A stretch of 64,000 nucleotides of DNA from Pseudoalteromonas sp. A601 (GCF_002165575.1 NZ_MXQF01000010.1:1-64000), one strand, 5' to 3'; positions 40,587 through 49,627 are shown, numbered from the stretch's first letter. Notes: a model not told the origin generated them from the letters alone. Made by a program: numbers and translations.

Positions 40587-41357
40587 ATGAACCAAACGGA
40601 ACTGCTAGAAGAAGTATTAATCCTCGCTCGCCAAGCTGGCAGCGCTATTATGGGGATTTACGAAAAAGATTTTAACGTTGAATACAAAGCCGATGAAAGC
40701 CCAGTAACCGACGCCGATCTAGCAGCTCACCAAGTCATCGCTAATGGTTTAAAGCACTTAACCCCTGACATTCCTATTCTTAGTGAAGAAAGCGCCGATA
40801 TCAGCTGGGGTGTTCGTCAAACATGGGACCGTTATTGGCTGGTTGACCCAATTGATGGCACCAAAGAATTTATTAAAAAGAACGGTGAGTTCACGGTAAA
40901 CATCGCACTAATCGAAAACGGTAAACCTACGTTAGCCGTGGTAGATGCTCCTGCACTTGGAGTTTCGTATTTAGCTGCGGAAGCCATCGGTGCATTTAAA
41001 GATAAAGGCGATGAACGCATAGAGCTTAAAGTAACGACTAAACCTAACAAAGGCTTAATTCGTGTAGTTGGCAGCCGTTCACACCCTTCTCCTGATTTAG
41101 CCGAGTTTGTAAAACGCTTTGATGAGGTGGAAATGGTGTCAAAAGGCAGTTCATTAAAGCTGTGCTTAGTCGCCGAAGGCAGCGCTGATATTTACCCACG
41201 CCTCGGCCCAACCTGCGAATGGGACACAGGTGCCGGCCACGCTATCGCTGAAATAGCCGGGGCAAAAGTCACCAAACTCGACGGCAGCCCGCTTTTGTAT
41301 AACAGCAAAGATGAATATTTGAATCCGTATTTCATTGTGAGTGCGGTAGAAGAATAA
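40587..41357 (+). CDS. cysQ: 3'(2'),5'-bisphosphate nucleotidase
   Basis: 256 residues of the inositol-monophosphatase superfamily. Metal-binding motifs: EESAD near residue 70, DPIDGTKEFIKKNGEFTVNIAL, and WDTGAGHAIAEIAGA. It hydrolyses 3'-phosphoadenosine 5'-phosphate left after PAPS reduction, removing a product inhibitor. Last gene of the operon, coupled to cysC. Confidence 0.96.
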   Translation: MNQTELLEEVLILARQAGSAIMGIYEKDFNVEYKADESPVTDADLAAHQVIANGLKHLTPDIPILSEESADISWGVRQTWDRYWLVDPIDGTKEFIKKNGEFTVNIALIENGKPTLAVVDAPALGVSYLAAEAIGAFKDKGDERIELKVTTKPNKGLIRVVGSRSHPSPDLAEFVKRFDEVEMVSKGSSLKLCLVAEGSADIYPRLGPTCEWDTGAGHAIAEIAGAKVTKLDGSPLLYNSKDEYLNPYFIVSAVEE

Positions 41358-41417
41358 GCTAGCAAGAGTAAAGCTAGCGAGTTAGCTAGCTGAAGTAGCT
41401 CAGCGTTAAATTTATCA

Positions 41418-41452
41418 CCGTAGGCTGGGTAGAGCGAAGCGAAACCCTGCCT
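41418..41452. repeat. REP-like GTAGG...GGGTAGAGCGAAGC element
   Basis: Starts CCGTAGGCTGGGTAGAGC, followed by GAAGCGAAACCCTGCC. GGGT and ACCC flank a short loop. The same wording recurs widely in bacterial intergenic DNA from memory; only one copy is seen here. Confidence 0.55.
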
Positions 41453-41562
41453 GATAATAGCTTAGTAATGTGATTTAGCCGCAATAAATCAGTCAAAGAC
41501 AATTTCACCACAACGCCACCGAGGCGCTTCGCGGTACATTGAAGTGTGGTATTCGTATTCTT

Positions 41563-41616
41563 TTGTAGGTCGGGATTTATCTCGTCACATTTTTCAGGCT
41601 AAAGCCAGACCTACAA
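41563..41616. repeat. REP-like GTAGGTC palindrome
   Basis: TTGTAGGTC (41563-41571) and GACCTACAA (41608-41616) are perfect inverted arms. They flank GGGATTTATCTCGTCA and CAGGCTAAAGCCA, the layout of REP-type intergenic palindromes in Alteromonadales (family knowledge). Confidence 0.7.
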
Positions 41617-41751
41617 GATAAAAACCGCAAGCCCCAATCCACCGTAGGAAAGGGTTACAGCCACGAAAAGCTTTCTGCGTTAAAATTTTTTCGTGCATGA
41701 TTTATTGCTGTACCTTAAAATGAAATCACAAATTAATAATAAGGAACAATA

Positions 41752-41943
41752 ATGACGACTGTTGAAAAAGCGATTGAATCGGCATACCAAACACAAATTA
41801 CTAATTTATATAACGCCCTGAGTCAGGCAATTTTAGGGGCCAATGGTGATGTTGAGGATATTGCTGTTGCTGAGGCTAGCTTTAAGAAAGGCTTAACTTT
41901 TGCCGCTGATATTAGAGCCCGAGCACTCGCTGCGGCGCAGTAA
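41752..41943 (+). CDS. Small protein of unknown function
   Basis: 63 residues: MTTVEKAIESAYQTQITNLY, then NALSQAILGANGDVEDIAVAE and a C-terminal half rich in Ala and Phe. Predicted helical and soluble, without signal or Cys. A clear AAGGA ribosome site lies 7-8 bases before the ATG, and a hairpin follows, so it looks like a real monocistronic gene. I do not recognise the family. Confidence 0.75.
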   Translation: MTTVEKAIESAYQTQITNLYNALSQAILGANGDVEDIAVAEASFKKGLTFAADIRARALAAAQ

Positions 41944-41954
41944 CTATTTATTCT

Positions 41955-41978
41955 AGTGAGCACAATGCAGTGCTCACT
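41955..41978. terminator. Shared hairpin between convergent genes
   Basis: AGTGAGCAC (41955-41963) with GTGCTCACT (41970-41978), loop AATGCA. It sits between the small gene and the convergent aldo-keto reductase; the T-tails are weak on both sides. Confidence 0.6.
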
Positions 41979-41989
41979 CAACTACATTT

Positions 41990-42883
41990 TTACGGCACAC
42001 TGTGCCCTGTAGAACCCTGCCAAATACGATACCACTGTTCGCGGTTTAGTTTTAATTGCTGGGCAGCAACGGCTGATTCAATACGTTGGATATTGCCTGT
42101 ACCCAGCACTACCGATGGTGCGCTTGGGTGCATTAATAACCATGCGTATACCACTTGGTCAATTGAGCTTGCGCCAATTTCACTCGCAACTTGTTCAAGC
42201 ACATGGCGTAAACGTATCGCTTTTTCATCGCTGTCTGAAAATAAACGCCCGCCAGCAAGCGGTGACCAGAGCATTGGTTTAATATCTAATAACTGGCATT
42301 GATCCAACGTGCCATCATCAAGGGCTTTCATTTCATAAGGTGAAAACTCAACTTGGTTTGTCACTAATTCAAAATCCAGACGTGACTGCAATAAACTTAA
42401 CTGTGACGGTGTAAAGTTCGAGACCCCAAACTCCAACACATCACCATTTTGCTTTAAGATGTTAAAGGCGTGTGCCATTTCATCTGCATGCATTAAATAA
42501 TCAGGGCGATGGATTAGCAATACATCTAACCGGTCAGTATTAAAATGCTTAAGCGATTGCTGCGCTGAGGCAATAATATGCTGCGCACTTGAATCATAAT
42601 GGTTAGCTTGCCCAGCCAACCCTAAACTTGGAAATGCAGGTTTAATACCGCATTTAGTGATTATTTTAATTTCATCACGAATACTTGGTTTAAGCGCCAA
42701 AGCTTTGCCAAATTCAGCTTCACAACCATATTCACCGTAAATATCGGCGTGATCAGTATCTGTTGCGCCTGCTTCAATAGCTTGCTCAAGAAAAGTTAAA
42801 CATTGCTGCGGCGTGATTTGCCAATCTAATAAGCGCCAAAATCCAAGGACTAGCTCATTTATTTTTCGTTTTGTATTATTCAT
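41990..42883 (-). CDS. Aldo-keto reductase (YdhF-like)
   Basis: 297 residues, TIM-barrel NADPH oxidoreductase. The catalytic set is visible: Asp and Tyr in TDHADIYGEYG, Lys in KIITKCGI, His in LLIHRPDYLM. Cofactor-binding features are FGVSNF, WSPLAGGRLF and GTGNIQRIESAV. The pattern is closest to the YdhF subgroup. Substrate unknown. It is monocistronic and convergent with the 63-residue gene. Confidence 0.9.
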   Translation of the reverse strand: MNNTKRKINELVLGFWRLLDWQITPQQCLTFLEQAIEAGATDTDHADIYGEYGCEAEFGKALALKPSIRDEIKIITKCGIKPAFPSLGLAGQANHYDSSAQHIIASAQQSLKHFNTDRLDVLLIHRPDYLMHADEMAHAFNILKQNGDVLEFGVSNFTPSQLSLLQSRLDFELVTNQVEFSPYEMKALDDGTLDQCQLLDIKPMLWSPLAGGRLFSDSDEKAIRLRHVLEQVASEIGASSIDQVVYAWLLMHPSAPSVVLGTGNIQRIESAVAAQQLKLNREQWYRIWQGSTGHSVP

Positions 42884-42985
42884 TATTATCTCTCAACTAT
42901 TTAAGCCACTAAACGAGTAGAGTACATTTTACTAACTTAATACATTTTTAATAGAAAAAAGAAAATAATATACCTAACATAGAAA

Positions 42986-43007
42986 GGCACTCTAGATCAT
43001 GAGTGCC
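42986..43007 (-). terminator. Hairpin after the Bor-like lipoprotein genes
   Basis: GGCACTC (42986-42992) with GAGTGCC (43001-43007). On the minus strand it is followed by TTTCT, about 80 bases past the last lipoprotein gene. Weak T-tail. Confidence 0.5.
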
Positions 43008-43084
43008 GACGCTAAAATTATATAATTATTACAAATTTTAAAAGTTTAATTCAAATAACCGTAAATTAACTCTGCAATAAAAAA

Positions 43085-43414
43085 TTATTGCACTTTATAA
43101 GGCACCTTAGCACAGCTTACTTCCACAGTTTTAGGGTACCAGATAGGGCCAACATCATTGACAACCAGCTCGGCCAAGCCATTAGTAAATGATTTATAAG
43201 TGTGCACACTTTGCCATTGCGAGTCAGGACAGATGTCAGATAAATCTACCGCGTTAGAACCTTCATATAATGCTGCTGCAAAATTGTGATGCCATTGTTC
43301 GCTTTTATGGTTATTAGCTAAATCATCATACTCACCATTATCAAAGTGAATATTTGTACAACCAGTTAAAACCAATATAAATAGGCACACTGTAAACAAG
43401 CTTAGATTTTTCAT
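43085..43414 (-). CDS. Bor-like lipoprotein (divergent copy)
   Basis: 109 residues with a lipoprotein signal, FTVCLFILVLTGC (lipobox LTGC). The remainder follows the Bor layout: a HHNFAAALYEG strand, VDLSDICPDSQW with a conserved Cys, a TYKSFTNGLAELV segment and a final PKTVEVSCA. It is more diverged than its upstream neighbour, with which it overlaps by four bases (ATGA). Lambda Bor is an outer-membrane lipoprotein linked to serum survival; the role in a marine bacterium is unknown. Confidence 0.72.
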   Translation of the reverse strand: MKNLSLFTVCLFILVLTGCTNIHFDNGEYDDLANNHKSEQWHHNFAAALYEGSNAVDLSDICPDSQWQSVHTYKSFTNGLAELVVNDVGPIWYPKTVEVSCAKVPYKVQ

Positions 43415-43725
43415 GCTTCTTCTCCTGTGGCTTGTTGTTCATTACACCAAACTTTAACTGTATGCGGTGCATATATTCCTAGGGTTACCAAACCTAACGC
43501 GCCATCGATAAATGTTTGTTGTGACTGCATTTGCACTACGTCTTGCTCGCCACACACTTGTTTTACATCAACACGCTGTTCGCCAACTAACCCCCACATA
43601 AAAAATGGTCGGCTATCTTGATAACTAGGTTTAGAACTAAGCTTAGCAACTTGCTGCGGTTGAATAGTCACCGAAGAGCACGCACTGAGCATGAGTAACG
43701 CTGAGCAAGTAATTAACGCTCTCAT
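43411..43725 (-). CDS. Bor family lipoprotein
   Basis: 104 residues. The signal peptide ends LLMLSAC (lipobox). The core matches phage lambda Bor: FFMWGLVGEQRVDVKQVCGE, then QTFIDGALGLVTLGIYAPHTVKVWC, comparable to Bor's QTFVNGLLGFITLGIYTP. Two Cys bracket the fold. It is the first of two overlapping genes, suggesting a tandem duplication. No other phage gene is nearby, so it is a chromosomal homologue and not evidence of a prophage. Confidence 0.85.
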   Translation of the reverse strand: MRALITCSALLMLSACSSVTIQPQQVAKLSSKPSYQDSRPFFMWGLVGEQRVDVKQVCGEQDVVQMQSQQTFIDGALGLVTLGIYAPHTVKVWCNEQQATGEEA

Positions 43726-43878
43726 TGTTATATCCTTTTTATGTATTTAGTTAAGAGCTGTAATTGTACATATAACAAATACAATAAAAGGTAAGAAACT
43801 GTAGTGAATATGTTGCCAAAACCAATAACCAGATAGACACTTTTTTACAATGTAAACTTTAATCTGATGAAAACAGAA

Positions 43879-43898
43879 AAGCCGCATAAATGCGGCTT
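43879..43898 (-). terminator. Terminator of the frameshifted small gene
   Basis: AAGCCGCA (43879-43886), loop, TGCGGCTT (43891-43898). On the minus strand TTCTGTTTTC follows. It lies 40 bases after the frame at 43938-44119. Confidence 0.8.
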
Positions 43899-43937
43899 GG
43901 TTTCACTCTTTAGGAGAGGTGACTTAAATTCTGAATA

Positions 43938-44119
43938 CTAATATTGCAATAAATTACCTTGCTCATCATTTTGATTAATTGAATCGAGCATAATGTCGGC
44001 AATCTCATTAGTCTGTTCTATCTTATCTTTTTCTAAATAGGCGTAAGTAACTTACTGCTAGCATTTAGAGTAGTGCTTAACTGGTACTGAGTAACCTGAT
44101 TAGTTGCTTGAATGTTCAT
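43938..44119 (-). pseudogene. Frameshifted small gene (about 60 codons)
   Basis: On the minus strand an ATG at 44119 opens MNIQATNQVTQYQLSTTLNA SSKLL before a stop. The next frame continues YLEKDKIEQTNEIADIMLDS and ends at 43938 with a TAG. One base lost or gained near GTTACTTACG (about 44040-44055) would restore a single frame of about 60 residues. A purine-rich AGAGAG ribosome site precedes the ATG and a strong terminator follows, supporting a former gene. The type (small helical proteins starting MNIQ) is not identified. A sequencing error is possible. Confidence 0.5.
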
Positions 44120-44301
44120 GCTCTCTCTATCTATCTAGAGCGTTACTATAAGCAAATATAGCTGAACATTTTGTGAACGCAACGTTCAATAAACAAGCAA
44201 ATGAACGTAAAAAAGAAAAGCAGTGAAGTAGATATTACTTGCACCTAATCTTGCGACTAGGTATAAAAATAATCACTCACTCTAATTAGAAGCGAAAAGC
44301 C
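44120..44301. other. Intergenic region before the IYD-like gene
   Basis: AT-rich, with several TGAAC/GTTCA half sites (CTGAACATTTTGTGAACGCAACGTTCAAT around 44163-44191). These could be operator half sites for either flanking gene, which are divergent. No gene is seen. The rest of the 43726-44301 interval is the pseudogene, its terminator and a plain AT-rich stretch before the Bor genes. Confidence 0.4.
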
Positions 44302-44979
44302 ATGCAACAACATGATAATCAACCACTCACCGACTTTACCGAATACCCTCATGATCAAATGCTAGAGCGTGCCCAAGAGTTTTTAACTACATGCCAACGT
44401 CGCCATAGTATTCGTAGTTTTAGTGACCGCCCTGTGCCAAAAGAGATCATTGAAACTTGCATTAAAGCTGCGGGTACTGCACCAAGTGGTGCAAATCACC
44501 AACCTTGGCATTTTGTAGCGATTCATTCTCATGACGTGAAAAAGCAAATTCGTGAGGCAGCTGAAAAGCTAGAACGCTCTTTTTATGAAGGCCGTGCAGG
44601 CGAAGAATGGCTTGATGCATTAAAGCCGCTAGGTACTGATGCCAGCAAACCTTATTTAGAGCATGCACCTTGGTTAATTGCGGTATTTAGCCAAAAGAAA
44701 GGTGGGTTAAGTACTGATGATAAAAATACTAACTATTACGTGCATGAGTCAGTAGGACTGGCAACAGGTTTTTTAATTCAAGCACTGCACAGAGCTGGCC
44801 TTGCAACACTTACCCATACACCAAAGCCTATGAGCTTTTTAACTGATATCTGCGGCCGAGATAAAGACAACGAACGCCCTTATATGCTGTTAATTGCCGG
44901 TTACCCTAGTGATGAGGCAACCGTACCTGAGCATGCCCTTGTGAAAAAGTCACTGGATGAAATAGCGACCTTTATTTAA
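44302..44979 (+). CDS. Iodotyrosine-deiodinase-like nitroreductase
   Basis: 225 residues, FMN-binding nitroreductase fold. It has [31 protein letters not shown] and TTPxP-like THTPKP, with [10 protein letters not shown] near the end. These match animal iodotyrosine deiodinase (IYD) more closely than the NfsB types. The three residues that bind the iodotyrosine zwitterion in human IYD (Glu157, Tyr161, Lys182) have counterparts here: Glu91 and Tyr95 in ERSFYEGR and Lys116 in [11 protein letters not shown]. It may therefore be a true dehalogenase. Its end overlaps the convergent adaptor gene by eight bases. Confidence 0.88.
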   Translation: MQQHDNQPLTDFTEYPHDQMLERAQEFLTTCQRRHSIRSFSDRPVPKEIIETCIKAAGTAPSGANHQPWHFVAIHSHDVKKQIREAAEKLERSFYEGRAGEEWLDALKPLGTDASKPYLEHAPWLIAVFSQKKGGLSTDDKNTNYYVHESVGLATGFLIQALHRAGLATLTHTPKPMSFLTDICGRDKDNERPYMLLIAGYPSDEATVPEHALVKKSLDEIATFI

Positions 44980-46042
44980 TGTTTTCAGGTTTATAATCAA
45001 CAGCGAGCTTGTCGCCAGGGTTAAGCCCTGCGACAACATGTTGCTTAGTATTAAGTACTTCCCCTAAACGAATAAAGCGCCGTTCAATCAAGTCATTATT
45101 AATAACATACACCATGTTTAACTGACCAAATTGATACACCCAATCTGGTGAAATTAAAACTCCAGCTTCTGCTTTTAATGGTAACTGTAGTTGTGCATAC
45201 AACCCTGGCGTTAAACCTGTTTGAGACGACAGTTCTAAACGAATAAGCATACTACGGGCTGCACTGTCAGCAACAGGTACAATCTCTGTAACAGTCGCAT
45301 TTGCTGTTAGGTTTAACGAGGGCAATTTAACTTCGAGTGCATCCCCCAACTTTAATTTTATCGCTTGGCGCTCTCGCACGTTAAACTCAAGTTGTAGTTG
45401 CTGAGGATTATATAAAGCAAGTAAAGGAGCGCCCGGTGAAGCTATATCGCCCGGTTCAACCAGCCTTTCAACCACAACACCTGAGATTGGCGCTTTGATC
45501 TGGGTATAATTCAATGCAACTTGTGCTTGAGTTTGCTGCTGCTGGGCTACGGCTAAATTGGCGGTTGAGTTATCAAACTTAGCTTTAGCATCATCATAGT
45601 CACTAACTGATACCAAGCCTTGTAAATATAGATCCTTTACTCGTTTAAGTTGTTTTTCAGCTTGAGTTAGAGAGGCTTGTATTGCTTTAATTTGTGCATC
45701 ACTTTGTGCCAATTGCGCTTTAAAATCATCTTGTTGAAGCGTGATAAGTACATCATCTTTTGCCACCTTATCGCCTGCGCGTACGTTAAAGCGTTCAACT
45801 TGCGCCATAACCCGAGATGATATTTGTGTATTTTGCTTTGCAATCACAGTGCCCGGCACTAACTCATTGCGCTTTATAGTCGTTAATTCAACTGCGACGA
45901 TCTTACCCTTGTATGTAGAAATTGACACCGGCTTATTACCCGGCGCTTGCTTATCGGAAAAGCTACCTGCCATAAACAGCACTGCTAAAATAATCACTAA
46001 CAACGCAATGATTGAACCAAATAGTTTTGATTTACCTTGCAT
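44972..46042 (-). CDS. RND efflux periplasmic adaptor subunit
   Basis: 356 residues from [13 protein letters not shown] (GAGGA 8 bases upstream); an ATG 11 codons earlier lacks a good site. One N-terminal membrane anchor (about [21 protein letters not shown]), a lipoyl half-motif ([22 protein letters not shown]), a helical hairpin ([20 protein letters not shown]...), the second lipoyl half ([21 protein letters not shown]) and a beta-barrel follow. It links an inner-membrane RND pump to an outer-membrane channel. It overlaps the pump gene by 11 bases. The outer-membrane factor is not in the cluster. Confidence 0.93.
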   Translation of the reverse strand: MQGKSKLFGSIIALLVIILAVLFMAGSFSDKQAPGNKPVSISTYKGKIVAVELTTIKRNELVPGTVIAKQNTQISSRVMAQVERFNVRAGDKVAKDDVLITLQQDDFKAQLAQSDAQIKAIQASLTQAEKQLKRVKDLYLQGLVSVSDYDDAKAKFDNSTANLAVAQQQQTQAQVALNYTQIKAPISGVVVERLVEPGDIASPGAPLLALYNPQQLQLEFNVRERQAIKLKLGDALEVKLPSLNLTANATVTEIVPVADSAARSMLIRLELSSQTGLTPGLYAQLQLPLKAEAGVLISPDWVYQFGQLNMVYVINNDLIERRFIRLGEVLNTKQHVVAGLNPGDKLAVDYKPENIK

Positions 46043-49000
46043 GAACTTCGTCCTCGGTTGTTTGAGTGTTTGCAAACACTAAATAATAAACTAACGGAAC
46101 CACAAATAATGAAAACAATGTGGAGGCAACAATACCAAAAATGATGGCAATAGCGAGACCGCTAAATACAGGATCTAAAGTAATCACCAAATTACCTAAT
46201 AGAGTAGTCCCAGCGGTTAATAATACAGGGCGCATACGGGTGGTTCCTGCGGCAATTAACGCATCTTTAATTACCATACCTTGTCCACGCGCTTGATTTA
46301 TAAACTCAACTAAAATTAACGAGTTGCGCACCACAATTCCCGCTAATGCAATCATGCCGATCATCGCTGTAGCTGTGAATAATACAGGTTCTGGCGCGCC
46401 TGCAATGGTACGCTCACCAAACTGATTCAGCAGCCAAAAGCCAGGCATAATACCAATAACTGTAAGTGGGATGGCTGACATAATAATCAGTGATAAACTA
46501 GCCGATTGAGTCTGAATACGTAAAATAATAAAAATAGCACTGAGCGCAAACGCAAATGCAATGCCCATATCTCTAAACACATCGATGGTAATGCGCCATT
46601 CCCCCTCACCGCTAAAGGTCACGTGAGTGCCTTGTGGTAGATGCCACGCAGCCGTGCCACCATTATTGAAGAAGTGTCGATTAAGCCAATTGGTTTGCGT
46701 AAACTCATCACTTTTGACATTTAAATCAGCATTCACGTCAGCAATAATTTCGGCAGGTGTACGACCATTTAATTCAGCCATAACGTAAACCACATCGCGC
46801 TGATCTTTACGCATAATCGGTTTGGCTACTTCTAAGTATTTAAATTCACCTAATTCAGACAAAGCGACAAGCGGCCTTGGAGCACTGGATAAGCCAAAGT
46901 CATCTGTCGTTTTTGTGAGTTCTCGATCGCCGCGCACTTGAATTGCCAGTAATTGGGCAAGCTGGTTACGTTGCTGATATGGTAGCTGCAGCTTGATATC
47001 AACGGGCTTAGTTTCACCGCTTACATACATCACCCCCACATTTTTGCCTGCTGAAGCAATAGCTAATGAGCTTGCAATATCCTCAGTTGAAACCGCCGAC
47101 AGTGCCGCTTTATCTTTGTCTGCAATAAAACGCTGTAATGGTGCTGCTACCGCGATACTGGTATCAACTTCGACGACATAAGGTTCTTGCTTTAATCGTT
47201 TGGCAACATTGTATGCCGCTTGATGAAAAGTCTCGGTATCAACAAATGCATCACGATAAACTTCTGCAACGAGTGTGCTAAACACTGGCGGCCCAGGGGG
47301 AACTTCAACCACCTTTATGATAATGCCGTTATCTGCTATCGACTCTAGCTTTTTACGCAATCGCATAACCACTGCGTGTGATTGATGATCTCGCTCGGTT
47401 TTATCTAATAAAAGCACTCTGAGCTCGGCTAAATTCGGCGCTTCGCGGCGATAATACCCGCGCACCATGCCATTAAAGTCCATGCTAGAGGGTTGACCTA
47501 TATAAGCAGCAATTTCACTGACTTCGCTAAGCTGCCATGTAATTGTTTGCACTTTACGAGCAATGAGTGCTGTTTGCTCTAAGTTAGTGCCTTCTGGCAT
47601 ATCTATTAATATTTGTAGCTCATTTTTATTATCAAAAGGTAATAACTTCAAAGGTACAAGGCGCATAACAGGTAGCATTGCGCTAATAATAAATAGGCCA
47701 AGTGTTATCCATAAAATTAATTTAGCTCTGCCTTTAGAGGCCAAAAGTGGAGTAAGTAATCGCGCATAAATACCAGCTTTGTCATCCGCTAAAGTTGCAT
47801 GCTCAGCCACAGGCTCTTTTAATAATTTCATAGCAAGCCAAGGAGTAACAAAAAACGCGACTATAGTTGAAACCATAACACTAACTGGCACATTAAACGC
47901 CATTGGTGCCATATAGGGGCCCATCATGCCGGTTATATAAGCCAAAGGAATAAAAGCCACCATAATGGTTAATGTAGACATTAAAAGTGCGCCACGTATT
48001 TCACTCATTGCGGCGACTATCTGTTGCTTTTTATTGCCTTTTTTCTGTAAGAAGCGACTAATGTTATCAATGCCCGTAATAGGGTCATCCACCAGCAAAC
48101 CTAATGATAAAATAAGCGCAAAAAGCGTGACGCGATTAATCGTATAACCAAAGGCAAAATCAAGACTTAAAGTAATACCATAACAAATAGGCACAGCAAG
48201 GCCGACAACGATGGCTGGTCGCCAACCTAAAAACACCCCGACAAATATAACCACAGTAAACACCGCAAATACGAGGCTGGATGTTAAGTTATTTACTTTT
48301 TCGTTAGCGGTTTGGCCGTAATCTCTCAGTATGGTGTAGTCTATTTGCGAGGGTAAAAAGCTTTCTTTTAATTCAGCCATCATGGCGTGGACATCATTAG
48401 CAACCGCAACAGCGTTGGTGCCCGCTTGCTTAGCTACGCTCAATGTCACGAGTGGCAGCTCTTGTGCTATATTACTCTGCGCTAGCCATTGGTAATTTTG
48501 CGGTTCACCCGGGCCATCAAGTACGTTAGCAACATCTTTTAAATAGATGTTTTTGCCATTAATTACATTAACAACAAGCTGCTCTATATCAGTTTTTGCG
48601 CGTAATAGATCACCGGCTTGCAGTGTTATTTGCTGCTTCGCGTTGACGACACTACCTACTTGCGATAATTGATTGGATACACTTAACGCGTAATATACAT
48701 CACTTAGTGTTGTTTGATGGGCTGCTAATGCAGTGGCATCTAAATTAACTGTTAGCGTTCTCTCACGCCCTGCAATTACTTTCACTTCACTAGTATTTTC
48801 TATGCGCTGTAAGCTATTGGCAATTTCATTAGCAAATCGTGTTAGTTCAAAATCGCTATATAACTTAGGATCTTTACTGAATAAACCTAACATCACTATG
48901 GGTACATCATTAACTTCGACAGGACGAACTTGCCACGAGCTAATAACCGATGCCATGGTATGTTGATAACTATAAAGCTTAGCGTATGTATCGAGTATGG

Positions 49001-49319
49001 CTTGCTCTCGGTCGTGACCAACCTCAAACCGTAATGTAACCACAGAGCCATTAGATTGGGTCGTCGAATAAATATGCTCAACACCGCGCAATTGCGCTAA
49101 CAGCTTCTCTAAAGGTTGAGTAACTAGCCTTGCAACTTCCGGCGCTTCAACATTAGGGGCTGAGACATAAATATCAAGCATGGGAACGACAATTTGAGGT
49201 TCTTCTTCTCGAGGAGTTTGCTTTAAAGCCATCATGCCTAGCAAAACAGCCATTACAAAAATAATGATCGGAATACGACCATTTAGGCTATTTTTTACTG
49301 CACTATCAAGTCCACTCAT
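46032..49319 (-). CDS. RND efflux transporter permease
   Basis: 1095 residues with the AcrB-type layout: helix 1, a large periplasmic loop, helices 2-6, a second loop, helices 7-12. The N-terminal RIPIIIFVMAVLLGMMALKQTPREEEP resembles the VexF/YerP-like group and not classical AcrB. Helix 4 holds the proton-relay acids in LSLGLLVDDPITGIDNI. Substrates unknown. It is the middle gene of arsR, pump, adaptor, an order with the pump before the adaptor; most RND operons have the reverse. Confidence 0.93.
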   Translation of the reverse strand: MSGLDSAVKNSLNGRIPIIIFVMAVLLGMMALKQTPREEEPQIVVPMLDIYVSAPNVEAPEVARLVTQPLEKLLAQLRGVEHIYSTTQSNGSVVTLRFEVGHDREQAILDTYAKLYSYQHTMASVISSWQVRPVEVNDVPIVMLGLFSKDPKLYSDFELTRFANEIANSLQRIENTSEVKVIAGRERTLTVNLDATALAAHQTTLSDVYYALSVSNQLSQVGSVVNAKQQITLQAGDLLRAKTDIEQLVVNVINGKNIYLKDVANVLDGPGEPQNYQWLAQSNIAQELPLVTLSVAKQAGTNAVAVANDVHAMMAELKESFLPSQIDYTILRDYGQTANEKVNNLTSSLVFAVFTVVIFVGVFLGWRPAIVVGLAVPICYGITLSLDFAFGYTINRVTLFALILSLGLLVDDPITGIDNISRFLQKKGNKKQQIVAAMSEIRGALLMSTLTIMVAFIPLAYITGMMGPYMAPMAFNVPVSVMVSTIVAFFVTPWLAMKLLKEPVAEHATLADDKAGIYARLLTPLLASKGRAKLILWITLGLFIISAMLPVMRLVPLKLLPFDNKNELQILIDMPEGTNLEQTALIARKVQTITWQLSEVSEIAAYIGQPSSMDFNGMVRGYYRREAPNLAELRVLLLDKTERDHQSHAVVMRLRKKLESIADNGIIIKVVEVPPGPPVFSTLVAEVYRDAFVDTETFHQAAYNVAKRLKQEPYVVEVDTSIAVAAPLQRFIADKDKAALSAVSTEDIASSLAIASAGKNVGVMYVSGETKPVDIKLQLPYQQRNQLAQLLAIQVRGDRELTKTTDDFGLSSAPRPLVALSELGEFKYLEVAKPIMRKDQRDVVYVMAELNGRTPAEIIADVNADLNVKSDEFTQTNWLNRHFFNNGGTAAWHLPQGTHVTFSGEGEWRITIDVFRDMGIAFAFALSAIFIILRIQTQSASLSLIIMSAIPLTVIGIMPGFWLLNQFGERTIAGAPEPVLFTATAMIGMIALAGIVVRNSLILVEFINQARGQGMVIKDALIAAGTTRMRPVLLTAGTTLLGNLVITLDPVFSGLAIAIIFGIVASTLFSLFVVPLVYYLVFANTQTTEDEVHAR

Positions 49320-49324
49320 TAAGC

Positions 49325-49627
49325 TCAGTCCTTACAAAACAAACCATATAATGTCGCCAGCATAGCTTGCGCATTTTCATCGATCACTCGGTAAAAAATT
49401 GTTTGCCCATCTCTACGGGTATTTACAATATTTGCTTTGCGTAATGCAGCTAAGTGTTGCGACAAAGCAGACTGCGCAAGAGGTATCGATTCATTTAATT
49501 CAGACACACTCATTTCACGCTCCTGTAAAGAGCACAAAATCATTAAACGGTTTTTATTAGCAAGAATTTTCAATAATTGCTCAGCGCGCTCAACATTAGT
49601 AGCCATAGCAGCGAAGTTAATGCTCAT
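49325..49627 (-). CDS. ArsR-family regulator of the persulfide-sensor type
   Basis: 100 residues, winged helix: LLKILANKNRLMILCSLQ, then SVSELNESIPLAQSALSQHLAALRKANIV and RDGQTIFYRV. This matches BigR/SqrR/HlyU/YgaV proteins. Cys32 and Cys98 are 66 residues apart, the spacing of the two Cys that form a polysulfide bridge in SqrR (41/107) and BigR. A start at the Met of residue 8 is also possible. It heads the RND operon (pump six bases downstream) and faces the DUF2892-rhodanese pair across an operator region. Confidence 0.88.
   Translation of the reverse strand: MSINFAAMATNVERAEQLLKILANKNRLMILCSLQEREMSVSELNESIPLAQSALSQHLAALRKANIVNTRRDGQTIFYRVIDENAQAMLATLYGLFCKD

Larger units (their letters stand above)
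41358..41751. other. Intergenic region with REP-like repeats
   Basis: 394 bases without a gene. Contents in order: three GCTAGC hexamers in 41358-41392, including AGCTAGC/GCTAGCT; a CCGTAGG-CTGGGTAGAGCGAAGCGAAACCC element (about 41418-41447); a GTAGGTC palindrome (41563-41616); then the promoter region and AGGA ribosome site of the small gene at 41752. The repeats resemble dispersed REP-like sequences of marine gammaproteobacteria. Confidence 0.6.

Noticed and set aside
43085..43725. Bor-like genes as evidence of a prophage
   Set aside because: No integrase, structural or lysis genes and no att-like repeats around them.
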